Below, piece after piece: positions 1 through 6,736 of a stretch of DNA of 7,090 nt (within the stretch, counting starts at the first letter, position 1; each line of letters opens with the position of its first letter). This DNA comes from Rhodanobacteraceae bacterium. Lineage in GTDB: Bacteria; Pseudomonadota; Gammaproteobacteria; Xanthomonadales; Rhodanobacteraceae. The stretch covers positions 1 through 7,090 of the forward strand of contig JAAXIA010000019.1 in the NCBI GenBank assembly GCA_012270595.1, read 5' to 3'. Position numbers and translations under genes: made by a program. The notes beneath the pieces were generated by a model that saw only the letters and a program-made list of their open reading frames with translations, was not told the DNA's origin and ran no database searches.

Positions 1-89
1 GTCCATATCGCTTCAACATCCAGCCTTTGCAAGGCATAACGCAGCGAGCCAATATTGCTTCCACCAGCGTCCATCAGCACCACCTGCAT
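1..89 (-). CDS. hisH: Imidazole glycerol phosphate synthase glutaminase subunit HisH (N-terminal fragment)
   Basis: Only the first 29 codons are in the window; the gene continues past position 1. The peptide begins [20 protein letters not shown], which matches the opening beta strand and the following loop of class I glutamine amidotransferases of the HisH type. HisH hydrolyses glutamine and channels ammonia to HisF, which forms imidazole glycerol phosphate and AICAR. The catalytic Cys/His/Glu triad lies downstream and cannot be checked here. The ATG overlaps the hisB stop codon by one base (TGATG). An AAGGGG Shine-Dalgarno-like stretch lies 8 bases before it, inside the end of hisB, so translation is probably coupled. 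Its place directly after hisB matches the usual gammaproteobacterial his order and strongly supports the call despite the short length. Confidence 0.85.
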   Translation of the reverse strand, partial: MQVVLMDAGGSNIGSLRYALQRLDVEAIW

Positions 90-1153
90 CAGAGCAGCCC
101 CTTGGTGCTTGGCAGCGCGCTGCCTTCGCGGCGGATCGCCCGGCGCAGGCTACGCGCCACGACCTTGAAACAGGCTTCTACCATGTGATGTGCATTCTGG
201 CCGCGCACCGACAAGTGCAGGTTGGCACCCAGTGCCTCACACAGTGAGCGAAAAAAATGCGGGACCATCTCCACCGCCAGATCACCGACCCACTCGCGCG
301 GAAAATGTCCGTCAAACATAAAATACGGGCGTCCACACAAATCAAGCCTGGCATCGGCCGCGCTCTCATCCATTGGCAAAGAAAAACCATAACGACCAAT
401 TCCACGCTTGTCGCCAAGCGCATCCCTTAATGCCTGCCCTAATGCCAGAGCACAGTCTTCAATGGTGTGGTGCTCATCGACATCAAGATCACCATCACAA
501 TAAAGATCGAGGGCAAAACCACCATGCTTGCCGAGCTGTTCCAGCATGTGATTAAAAAAACCCAATCCGGTGGCAACCTTAGGTTCGCTCTCCTTGTCCA
601 GATTGACCGTAACTTCAATCAGGGTTTCCCTGGTATGACGCTCTACCTTGGCCGTACGTGGCGCATCCAGCACCTGATGAACAATATCCGGCCAGCCAAG
701 ACCTTGTTTCCCCACACGGAAACCGCGCACCCCCAGATTAGCGGCAAACTGCAGGTCGCTGTCGCGATCACCCACCATCAAGGACATCGCACGACTCCAG
801 CTCTCATCAGCCAGCCACTTGCGTACCAGACCAGTCCCTGGTTTACGCGTATCCTTGCCTTCATGCGAAAAACTGCGATCAATGAGCACCTCATGAAACT
901 TGATACCTTGCGAGGAAAAGATACGCAACAGCAAGGCATGGGGTCCGGCAAAGTCCGCATCTGGAAAACAAGCGGTACCCAAACCATCCTGATTCGTCAC
1001 CATAATCAGCTCATAACCGGCGGCGCTGAACGCCTGCAGCGCCGCAATCACACCGGGCAGCAAGGATAGCTTGGCATAACTGTCAACCTGTTCATCTGGA
1101 GGCTCTTCGATCAGGCAGCCATCACGATCAAGGAAAAGCAATTTGCGACGCAT
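89..1153 (-). CDS. hisB: Bifunctional histidinol-phosphatase / imidazoleglycerol-phosphate dehydratase HisB
   Basis: A 354-residue protein, almost the same length as E. coli HisB (355). Residues 1 to about 165 form a HAD-type histidinol-phosphate phosphatase: LDRDG gives nucleophile D9 and D11, VTNQDG is at 52-57, K104 is in TRKP, and GDRDSD at 128-133 is the last acidic motif. Residues about 168-354 form the dehydratase, with metal-binding HHTIED at 228-233 and HHMVE at 322-326, ending in LPSTKG. It converts imidazole glycerol phosphate to imidazole acetol phosphate, and later histidinol phosphate to histidinol. The start at 1153 was chosen because [11 protein letters not shown] aligns residue for residue with E. 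coli HisB and lies 4 bases after the hisC stop. An ATG at 1165 would add four residues (MLKV) and overlap hisC. Neither has a clear ribosome binding site, which suggests coupling to hisC. The usual zinc ligands of the phosphatase domain (C93, H95, C101, C103 in E. coli) are replaced by D92, S94, K100 and T102. Confidence 0.96.
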   Translation of the reverse strand: MRRKLLFLDRDGCLIEEPPDEQVDSYAKLSLLPGVIAALQAFSAAGYELIMVTNQDGLGTACFPDADFAGPHALLLRIFSSQGIKFHEVLIDRSFSHEGKDTRKPGTGLVRKWLADESWSRAMSLMVGDRDSDLQFAANLGVRGFRVGKQGLGWPDIVHQVLDAPRTAKVERHTRETLIEVTVNLDKESEPKVATGLGFFNHMLEQLGKHGGFALDLYCDGDLDVDEHHTIEDCALALGQALRDALGDKRGIGRYGFSLPMDESAADARLDLCGRPYFMFDGHFPREWVGDLAVEMVPHFFRSLCEALGANLHLSVRGQNAHHMVEACFKVVARSLRRAIRREGSALPSTKGLL

Positions 1154-1157
1154 GACT

Positions 1158-2252
1158 TTAAGCATCCGTTGATCGTTCGCAGACCTGCGCAAATGACCGA
1201 TGACCTTCAAGCGCGGCCAACACCCGGGCGTTTTCTGCCGCGGTGCCAATGGTAATACGCAAGGTATCACCAAGTCGTGCATAGTGGCGTACATCACGCA
1301 CCACAATACCGGCCATGGACAGACGGCTTAGCGCCACATCAGCATCATCAAAACGCACACTCAGGAAATTCGTCTGCGATGGCAACACCGTACGCACGCC
1401 CGGCAACATCACCAGTACATCACGCATCAACTCCCGTTGCTCACGCAGATCGGCAATATGTTGTCGCGTACGAGTCTTTTCCTCCTCCGACAGCGCCATC
1501 AGCACAAGCTCAACACAAGGTCGTGGCAGTGGATAAGGCGACATAATCTTGCGCAACAAGGTGACAATCCTGGCATCGGCCAGCAGGCAACCGATACGCG
1601 CTCCGGCCAGTCCCCAGGCTTTGGACAAAGTGCGCAGCACAACCAGATTATCGTAATGATCAAGCAGACTGACCGCGCTGCCATGATCAGCAAACTCGGT
1701 GTAGGCTTCATCGACCACCACCAGTGCCCGCCCATTCAACGCACGGAGAAGAACAACAATATCAGCAAGCGCTACATCCTGCCCGGTAGGATTGTTAGGT
1801 CGGCAAACAAACACCAGTTTCACCGCAGGAGTAAGCGCATTCAGAACGGCACCCGTATCCAGCACAAAACTCTCAGCCAATGGAACTTCCAGTACCGCAG
1901 CCCCCTGAATACGCGCAGACACTGCGTACATACCAAAAACCGGCGTCTGGATCAAAATAGCATCCTGTCCAGCGCGGCAAAAGGCGCGTAGCAGCAGGTC
2001 GATTGGCTCATCACTGCCTCGTCCTATCAGCAACCGGTTACTCTCCACCCCATAAAGCAATCCCAATGCTTCAAGCAATGCCAATGGCTGCGGTTCGGGA
2101 TAACGGTGGCAGGCCAAACCGGCATCACCAGGTGGCGCCCATGGCGACTCATTGGCATTGAGCAGCAAGTTGCCGGTAGCTGATTCCATGCGGGCCGATG
2201 CATAGGCTTGCAGCGCGCGTATCTCAGGACGCGCCAGATCAAGCACGCTCAT
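1158..2252 (-). CDS. hisC: Histidinol-phosphate aminotransferase HisC
   Basis: A 364-residue fold-type I PLP-dependent aminotransferase that transfers the amino group of glutamate to imidazole acetol phosphate, giving histidinol phosphate, in the cytoplasm. Visible family signatures are NANESPW at 32-38, the [11 protein letters not shown] segment near 50-56 (HRYPEPQP), RPNNPTG at 151-157, DEAYTEF at 181-187, the PLP-binding lysine K211 in [14 protein letters not shown] with R219 in the phosphate-binding part, and the C-terminal R332 in LRITIGT, which binds the substrate carboxylate in the family. The length is normal. The ATG overlaps the hisD stop codon as ATGA, and a TTGGAG Shine-Dalgarno sequence lies 8 bases before the start. 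Nothing is missing or truncated. A role in aromatic amino acid transamination is a possible side activity in this family, but the operon position makes histidine synthesis the main one. Confidence 0.96.
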   Translation of the reverse strand: MSVLDLARPEIRALQAYASARMESATGNLLLNANESPWAPPGDAGLACHRYPEPQPLALLEALGLLYGVESNRLLIGRGSDEPIDLLLRAFCRAGQDAILIQTPVFGMYAVSARIQGAAVLEVPLAESFVLDTGAVLNALTPAVKLVFVCRPNNPTGQDVALADIVVLLRALNGRALVVVDEAYTEFADHGSAVSLLDHYDNLVVLRTLSKAWGLAGARIGCLLADARIVTLLRKIMSPYPLPRPCVELVLMALSEEEKTRTRQHIADLREQRELMRDVLVMLPGVRTVLPSQTNFLSVRFDDADVALSRLSMAGIVVRDVRHYARLGDTLRITIGTAAENARVLAALEGHRSFAQVCERSTDA

Positions 2253-3631
2253 CGACCATACTCCAATGGTTCGCCTTCAATCCTCTCCAGACGCCGCGTC
2301 ACCGCACGCCGATGTGCTTCCAGTTGTTCCGCAGCAGCCAGGCTGGCCGTACACGGGCCAACGACACGTAGTCCCGTAACACTTGCTTGCTGCACCGTAA
2401 TCTGCTTCTGAAAACTGGCTACGGACACCCCACTGTAGCTACGTGCATAGCCATAGGTAGGCAGCACATGATTACTACCACTGGCATAATCACCCACCGA
2501 CTCAGGTGTCCACGCACCCAGAAATACGCTGCCAGCACTCTCAATGTCAGCGAGCAGGGAACGCGGCTCGACTACCTGCAAGATCAAATGCTCCGGTGCA
2601 TAACGGTTACTGATATCAACTGCCTGCGCCAAAGACGCCACCTGAATCAAGCGACTCTGCGTCAGTGCCTGTATGGCGATCGCGGCGCGCGGCAAGCTTG
2701 CACATTGCGCTTGCACTTCACGCGCCACGTGATCCAGCAAACAGGGCGAATCGCTAAGCAGGATCACCTGGGAGTCCGGCCCGTGTTCAGCCTGCGATAG
2801 AAGGTCTGCAGCGACAAAGCCCGGATCAGCCTTGGCATCAGCAATAACCAGCAACTCAGATGGTCCAGCCGGTATATCTATTGCCGCACCCTCCGGATCA
2901 GTGCTTACCTGCAACTTGGCCTCGGTTACCCAGCTATTGCCTGGACCAAACAGTTTGTCACAGCGCGGCACACTGGCAGTACCATACGCCATGGCCGCAA
3001 CCGCCTGCGCACCACCCAGTTTGAACACCCTGTTCACACCAGCAAGACGCGCGGCATAGAGCACCGCCGCATCACAATGCCCGTCAGCACGAGGCGGTGA
3101 ACACAGTATCACTTCGTTACAGGCAGAAATATGTGCGGGTACGCCTAACATCAGTGCGGTAGAAGGCAACGATGCATTACCTGCCGGCACATACAATCCC
3201 ACCCGCGCTATCGGCCGCAAAATGCGCTCCACCCACATACCCGGCGCCGTCTCCAGCCCCACCGGTTGTGGCGCACAGGCACGATGAAAACGCTCAATGC
3301 GAGCAGCTGCTTCAGTCAACGCATCCTTTAACGCAGGATCAAGGGCACGCTCAGCATCCGCAAGCTCTTCGCTACTGACCTCAATGGCATCGAGCACACT
3401 GCAATCATAACGTGCAGTCAATGCGCGCAAGGCCGCGTCCCCCTCTGTGCGCACCGCCGCGATAATACGTTCAACGTCAGTGTGCAAGGCTTCACTACGC
3501 GCCTGCACTGGACGTGACAATGCGCTGCGGCGGTCCATGTCATTTAATGACGCCCAGTCCAGACGCGGCAGGGTAAACGCATCCATAGCCACGTCGTTCA
3601 CAACCGAGAATTTATTACCATGTGCGCTCAT
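2249..3631 (-). CDS. hisD: Histidinol dehydrogenase HisD
   Basis: A 460-residue zinc- and NAD-dependent dehydrogenase that oxidises histidinol to histidine in two steps, ending the pathway. Key family residues are present: Q280 and H283 in [12 protein letters not shown]347 and H348 in APEHLI, D381 in [15 protein letters not shown], and H440 near the C-terminus. VGLYVPAG (144-151), GGAQA (206-210) and FGPGN (228-232) are also typical. The chosen ATG at 3631 overlaps the hisG stop as ATGA and has a GGTGGAG stretch about 11 bases upstream. An internal ATG at 3586 ([11 protein letters not shown]) gives 445 residues and aligns better with the E. coli N-terminus (434 residues), but it lacks a good ribosome binding site. 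The true start could therefore be either. The open frame continues upstream into hisG to an ATG at 3724, but that would be a 97-base overlap and its encoded sequence is not HisD-like. Confidence 0.95.
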   Translation of the reverse strand: MSAHGNKFSVVNDVAMDAFTLPRLDWASLNDMDRRSALSRPVQARSEALHTDVERIIAAVRTEGDAALRALTARYDCSVLDAIEVSSEELADAERALDPALKDALTEAAARIERFHRACAPQPVGLETAPGMWVERILRPIARVGLYVPAGNASLPSTALMLGVPAHISACNEVILCSPPRADGHCDAAVLYAARLAGVNRVFKLGGAQAVAAMAYGTASVPRCDKLFGPGNSWVTEAKLQVSTDPEGAAIDIPAGPSELLVIADAKADPGFVAADLLSQAEHGPDSQVILLSDSPCLLDHVAREVQAQCASLPRAAIAIQALTQSRLIQVASLAQAVDISNRYAPEHLILQVVEPRSLLADIESAGSVFLGAWTPESVGDYASGSNHVLPTYGYARSYSGVSVASFQKQITVQQASVTGLRVVGPCTASLAAAEQLEAHRRAVTRRLERIEGEPLEYGR

Positions 3632-4521
3632 GCCAGCATTTTCTCCACCGGCACAACGAACATGCCGCTTGCACCGGCTCGCTTGATCTCTTCCATCCGC
3701 CGCCAGCTCACTTCTCCGGAACACAGCGCCTGCAACATCAGTTGGTCAGGTTGACCGGCCAACGGGAACAAGGTCGGCTGCGCCCCATCTGGCAGTTTTC
3801 GGATAATCGCATCCAGCGCATCCTTAGGAGTTTGCAGCCATAGCAGACACGATTCACGCAACTGGATCACACCATCCAGACGCTTTAGCAAAAGTTCCAA
3901 CATATCGCCACGCTCATCCGTGGGCGGTGTTTCCGCTCCAGCCAGTACCGCCTCACTTTCCAGCAAGACATCAACCTCCTGTAACTGATTAGCTGCCAAG
4001 GTAGCGCCACTCTGCACCAAATCGCAGATGCTGTCGGCAGTGCCTAGTCGCGGAGCAATCTCCACCGATCCGGCCAGAGTGACCACCTCGACCGCTATAC
4101 CCTGTTCATCCAGCCATTGGCGCAACAACGTCGGGTACGAGGTAGCAATACGTTGACCTGCCAGTTGCCACGATCCGCAGTAATCCAGCGTTTGCGGCAC
4201 GGCGATGGACAATCGACAACGACCAAAACCCAACGCCCGCCACTCACGCAGATGCGCGCCCTCTGCAGCACGCGCCAGCGAAAATTCAGCCAGTACATTG
4301 CGCCCCACAATGCCAAGATCACACACTGATTGAGCAATCAGGCCAGGGATGTCATCATCGCGCACCAACAGGAGATCCACCGGCTCACCTTCACCGAAGC
4401 AAAACAGCTTGTCGCGACTTTGCCGAAACGTCAGACCACAACGCTTAAGCAAACCCAACGCCGGCTCAGTAAGTCGACCAGATTTTTGTATGGCGATGCG
4501 TAGACGGTCGCGTGAATTCAT
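3628..4521 (-). CDS. hisG: ATP phosphoribosyltransferase HisG, long form
   Basis: A 297-residue protein catalysing the first committed step, condensation of ATP with PRPP to phosphoribosyl-ATP. Length and sequence match the long HisG form (E. coli 299 residues), which carries its own C-terminal ACT-like domain for histidine feedback inhibition and does not need HisZ. Residues 6-18 ([13 protein letters not shown]), VRDDDIPGL at 53-61, the [10 protein letters not shown] segment at 151-160 and the PRPP-binding region [13 protein letters not shown] at 163-175 are all recognisable. The regulatory domain covers roughly 224-297 and ends in [14 protein letters not shown]. The ATG overlaps the stop of the TrpR-like gene (ATGA). 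GAGGT ends 6 bases before the start, a good ribosome binding site. Regulation is probably double: feedback on the enzyme, and perhaps transcriptional control by the TrpR-like protein encoded just upstream. Confidence 0.97.
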   Translation of the reverse strand: MNSRDRLRIAIQKSGRLTEPALGLLKRCGLTFRQSRDKLFCFGEGEPVDLLLVRDDDIPGLIAQSVCDLGIVGRNVLAEFSLARAAEGAHLREWRALGFGRCRLSIAVPQTLDYCGSWQLAGQRIATSYPTLLRQWLDEQGIAVEVVTLAGSVEIAPRLGTADSICDLVQSGATLAANQLQEVDVLLESEAVLAGAETPPTDERGDMLELLLKRLDGVIQLRESCLLWLQTPKDALDAIIRKLPDGAQPTLFPLAGQPDQLMLQALCSGEVSWRRMEEIKRAGASGMFVVPVEKMLA

Positions 4522-4874
4522 GTCCTTACCTCGTTAATTTCTGGCAACTCTTTAATGCCAACGCCGGTGCGTGCTGCTGCAAGCTGATAACCGCCCGCCC
4601 CGTGATGAAGGTAACGTGCCACACGACCAATGGTAGTAATACTAACCGCAGTGCGTTCGTGAATCTGGCGATAAGAGATCCCATCCAGCAGATAAGGCAC
4701 CACCCGCCAGCGATCCACCAGCACCTCCAGCTCTGCCGGTGTACACAGATCATGCAGGAATGCACTCATTTCACCGCTATCCTGTAAGGACAGCAAAGCC
4801 TTGCATAACAGGGCCTCCGCTGACATGAAGAGCTTTTCCGGATCACTTGCTGTATCAAGTACTCGGCGTTTCAT
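4518..4874 (-). CDS. TrpR-superfamily (YerC/YecD-like) regulator, first gene of the his operon
   Basis: A 118-residue all-helical protein resembling the YerC/YecD branch of the TrpR superfamily. The core reads [17 protein letters not shown] (40-56), then RVVPYLLDG and a helix-turn-helix from about 66 to 89 ([20 protein letters not shown] and after), closing with HHGAGGY. This matches the family pattern of DLCTxxE, W/R-rich dimer helix and SxxTIxRVxRxL recognition helix. It leads the his operon and overlaps hisG by 4 bases, so a repressor of his transcription sensing histidine or a related metabolite is the natural inference. I recall comparative-genomic proposals of such a HisR/YerC role, but nothing in the sequence proves the ligand. 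The start is uncertain. ATG 4874 is used here, ATG 4889 would add MYCYI, and ATG 4826 (102 residues, preceded by GGAAAAG) fits the family length well. An 18-base palindrome sits over the upstream starts. Confidence 0.85.
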   Translation of the reverse strand: MKRRVLDTASDPEKLFMSAEALLCKALLSLQDSGEMSAFLHDLCTPAELEVLVDRWRVVPYLLDGISYRQIHERTAVSITTIGRVARYLHHGAGGYQLAAARTGVGIKELPEINEVRT

Positions 4875-4891
4875 AATGTAACAATACATTA
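4874..4891. promoter_or_regulatory. Perfect inverted repeat, candidate operator of the TrpR-like regulator
   Basis: TAATGTA, spacer ACAA, TACATTA: two perfect 7-base arms in an 18-base site. It lies at the 5' end of the TrpR-like gene, overlapping both upstream ATG candidates and the likely transcription start region. Its length and dyad symmetry suit a TrpR-type dimer, and a regulator gene placed at its own binding site is a common autoregulation layout. The sequence is AT-rich, so some symmetry could be chance, and it does not contain the CTAG core of the E. coli trp operator. The role is inferred. Confidence 0.45.
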
Positions 4892-4893
4892 GT

Positions 4894-4921
4894 ACAATAG
4901 ATCAACTTTAAAAGATCGCAA
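4894..4921 (-). promoter_or_regulatory. Possible sigma70 promoter of the his operon
   Basis: Read on the minus strand, TTGCGA (4921-4916) is followed after 16 bases by TATTGT (4899-4894), each matching four of six consensus bases. Transcription would begin near 4887, inside the 18-base palindrome, so a bound repressor would block initiation. The resulting leader to ATG 4874 would be very short. The match is modest and other weak boxes exist nearby, including TTGATC at 4905-4900. Confidence 0.25.
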
Positions 4922-5131
4922 CCAGCAAAGCAAGTACTTCATACCACTTAACCGTATCTGTGAAAGCGCTAACGATTTGGAATACATAGCTCAGCAATGC
5001 GCAAACCGGTGTGCGCTGTACCCATCACTCCCCCTTTGAATACGCCGTACAGTAAGTAGTTTCAGGAAGGCGCATATCGTGACCCTTGAGCACCACGACT
5101 GAAACCGCTATCCACTTTAGCAAATCAAAAC

Positions 5132-5195
5132 GGCCGCTGGAAAAGTGCCGGTAATATCCGCTTGCGGCTGGCTTCCACGGCCAACAAAAGCGGCC
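5132..5195. repeat. GC-rich nested inverted repeats of unknown origin
   Basis: GGCCGCT at 5132-5138 is matched by its exact reverse complement AGCGGCC at 5189-5195. Between them CCGCTTGCGG (5158-5167) is a hairpin with 4-base arms and a 2-base loop. The segment is richer in GC than the flanking spacer. The outer arms are short and the loop is long, so a stable RNA structure is not assured. It could be a small mobile-element remnant, a structured leader or a chance arrangement. Confidence 0.35.
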
Positions 5196-5256
5196 AGATT
5201 TATGGTCGACTTCTTTTCTATCTCGTAACGAAACGCTCTACACTTTTCATACCCTG

Positions 5257-5275
5257 CTACTTTGAATTTGAGTAG
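5257..5275. repeat. Short dyad upstream of nhaD
   Basis: CTACT (5257-5261) and AGTAG (5271-5275) form 5-base arms around a 9-base AT-rich centre, about 30 bases before the start codon of the antiporter. It could be an operator or a leader hairpin, but arms this short are common by chance. Confidence 0.2.
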
Positions 5276-5295
5276 TCGCACTTGTCTGGATTTTT

Positions 5296-5301
5296 AAGGA
5301 G
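5296..5301 (+). promoter_or_regulatory. Strong ribosome binding site of nhaD
   Basis: AAGGAG lies 5 bases before ATG 5307, preceded by five T residues. It fixes the start of the antiporter ahead of its signal-like N-terminus. Confidence 0.8.
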
Positions 5302-5306
5302 CCTCT

Positions 5307-6683
5307 ATGCGCAGCTTGCTCACCTTGGCGATACTGCTTGTCTGTATGCCTGCCTGGGCATCTGATTCCGTTACTGAGGTCAATATCCACCTCACTGCGC
5401 ATCCTGTAGGCCTGTTGGCATTGTTTTTCTTCGTGCTTGCCTATACCGCTGTGGTGCTGGAAGAGCGCATCCACATCGCCAAATCCAAACCGGTGATGCT
5501 CGCTGCGGCATTGATCTGGGGTTTAATCGCATGGTCAGCTGGTGATAGTGGCCAGATGTACCAGGTCAGGCAAGCCTTTGATGCCATGTTTCTTGAATAC
5601 GCGGAGATTTTCTTCTTTCTGATTGTGGCCATGACCTATGTCACCGCCATGGGGGAGCGTGGCATATTTGACGCGCTGCGCGTGCAATTGACCCGACATC
5701 ACTTCAGCTACCGCAGCTTGTTCTGGATAACTGGTGGCCTCACGTTTTTTCTTTCGCCATTCATGGACAACCTGACATCAGCTTTGCTGATGTCAGCCGT
5801 CGTCCTGGCTGCTTCTGATGGGAATGAGGCATTTATTAATATATCACTAATAAATCTGGTCGTGGCCGCCAATGCCGGCGGTGCCTGGAGCGCCTTTGGC
5901 GATATCACCACGCTGATGGCCTGGCAAGCAAACAAGGCACAGTTTTTTGACTTCTTTCATCTTTTCCTCCCCGCGCTGGTGAACTGGCTGGTACCGGCGC
6001 TGACGATGAACCTTGCCCTACCCAAGGGCCACCCGGAACCAGTGGAAGGAAAAAAACCGATTAAGGAAGGCGGCATCGGTATCTGCCTGAGCTTTGCTTT
6101 GACCATTGCCCTCACCATCATCGGGCGTCAATGGCTGGACATGCCTGCCGTTTACGGCATGCTCACCGGACTTGCACTACTTAACCTGCTCGCTGCCCGG
6201 ATTGATTACCGACAACGCCACTACGCCCTGACCATGGGTATGGGGCCGCAGAGCTATTCCATCTTTCGCATCATCGCACATGCTGAATGGGACACCTTAC
6301 TATTTTTCTACGGCGTGTTCGCCTGCGTCGGTGGTCTCGCGGCACTAGGCTACCTCAAACTAGCCGGGGCGCAGATCTATGGCCTGTTTAGCTTTACCGC
6401 AGCGAATACGCTTATGGGCGTACTCTCGGCAGTGGTGGACAACATCCCGATCATGTTCGCGGTACTTAAAATGAACCCACCGATGGACGAAATGCAATGG
6501 CTGCTCATCACCCTGACAGCTGGTGTTGGTGGCAGTCTGTTATCCATAGGTTCTGCCGCTGGTGTCGCCTTGATGGGGTCATCGCGTGGACGTTACACCT
6601 TTATGCGTCATCTGCGATGGAGCTGGGCCATTGCCCTGGGTTACCTCGCCAGTATCGCTGTGCACCTGTGGCTAGGTACTTAA
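5307..6683 (+). CDS. nhaD: NhaD-type Na+/H+ antiporter
   Basis: A 458-residue inner-membrane protein of the ion transporter (IT) superfamily, expected to export Na+ (perhaps Li+) in exchange for protons. Residues 1-19 (MRSLLTLAILLVCMPAWAS) look like a cleavable signal peptide or first membrane helix, as NhaD proteins often have. About a dozen hydrophobic segments follow, roughly at 33-53, 62-79, 97-115, 136-168, 178-203, 214-238, 254-273, 279-298, 325-350, 355-388, 395-425 and 436-456. The two inverted-repeat halves carry related motifs typical of the family: SPFMDNLTSALL at 150-161 and SAVVDNIPIMF at 374-384. GGAWSAFGDITTLMAW (191-206), EWDTLLFFYGVF (327-338) and GSAAGVALMG (415-424) also fit. 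Start and ribosome binding site are clear. It is divergent from the his operon and followed by a second antiporter. Length and motifs are normal; the exact ion specificity cannot be read from sequence. Confidence 0.92.
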   Translation: MRSLLTLAILLVCMPAWASDSVTEVNIHLTAHPVGLLALFFFVLAYTAVVLEERIHIAKSKPVMLAAALIWGLIAWSAGDSGQMYQVRQAFDAMFLEYAEIFFFLIVAMTYVTAMGERGIFDALRVQLTRHHFSYRSLFWITGGLTFFLSPFMDNLTSALLMSAVVLAASDGNEAFINISLINLVVAANAGGAWSAFGDITTLMAWQANKAQFFDFFHLFLPALVNWLVPALTMNLALPKGHPEPVEGKKPIKEGGIGICLSFALTIALTIIGRQWLDMPAVYGMLTGLALLNLLAARIDYRQRHYALTMGMGPQSYSIFRIIAHAEWDTLLFFYGVFACVGGLAALGYLKLAGAQIYGLFSFTAANTLMGVLSAVVDNIPIMFAVLKMNPPMDEMQWLLITLTAGVGGSLLSIGSAAGVALMGSSRGRYTFMRHLRWSWAIALGYLASIAVHLWLGT

Positions 6684-6736
6684 AGTTGTTCGGTAGTCAC
6701 TAAACTATATGCCGGTCTTACGCGGAGCCTGCCATC
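6684..6736 (+). other. Short intergenic gap between the two antiporter genes
   Basis: The gap shows no stem-loop followed by a T run, so no intrinsic terminator is visible. An AT-rich TAAACTATAT at 6702-6711 might act as a weak -10 region, but a matching -35 box at proper spacing is not evident. The ribosome binding site of the second gene, GGAG, is at 6724-6727. Confidence 0.5.

Larger units (their letters stand above)
4900..5295. other. Divergent intergenic region without a recognisable gene
   Basis: This stretch separates the leftward his operon from the rightward antiporter genes. I see no tRNA, no convincing protein gene and no intrinsic terminator. It contains the weak his promoter candidate at the left end, an 8-base palindrome AAGTACTT at 4932-4939, GC-rich inverted repeats at 5132-5195, a 9-base symmetric TCGTAACGA at 5223-5231, and a CTACT/AGTAG dyad at 5257-5275 before the antiporter ribosome binding site. 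No clear sigma70 promoter for the antiporter was found by eye. Open frames of about 55-60 codons exist on both strands between about 5100 and 5285, but their translations resemble nothing I know. Confidence 0.6.

Noticed and set aside
467..1069. A 200-codon open frame on the plus strand, antisense to hisB.
   Set aside because: It lies wholly inside hisB, whose protein is well conserved; its translation is low in hydrophobic core patterns, rich in Q, T and H, and resembles no family I know. It is a shadow frame.
1437..1991. A 184-codon plus-strand open frame antisense to hisC.
   Set aside because: It is entirely within the conserved hisC gene and its translation has no recognisable domain; it is explained by codon bias of the real gene.
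4890..5000. A possible classical his attenuator upstream of the operon.
   Set aside because: No run of histidine codons and no terminator hairpin with a T run is visible on the minus strand before the first gene.
5117..5297. Open frames of about 55-60 codons on both strands of the intergenic region.
   Set aside because: They lack ATG starts and ribosome binding sites, and their translations match no family I recognise. Open frames of this length are expected by chance.
6025..6051. The NhaD peptide GHPEPVEG, which resembles the HPEPVEG peptide produced when a common proteobacterial palindromic repeat inserts into a coding frame.
   Set aside because: The DNA differs from the usual repeat at several bases and has no matching inverted arm, and other NhaD proteins have a similar P-G-x-P loop followed by a lysine-rich stretch at this place. 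It is most likely native loop sequence.
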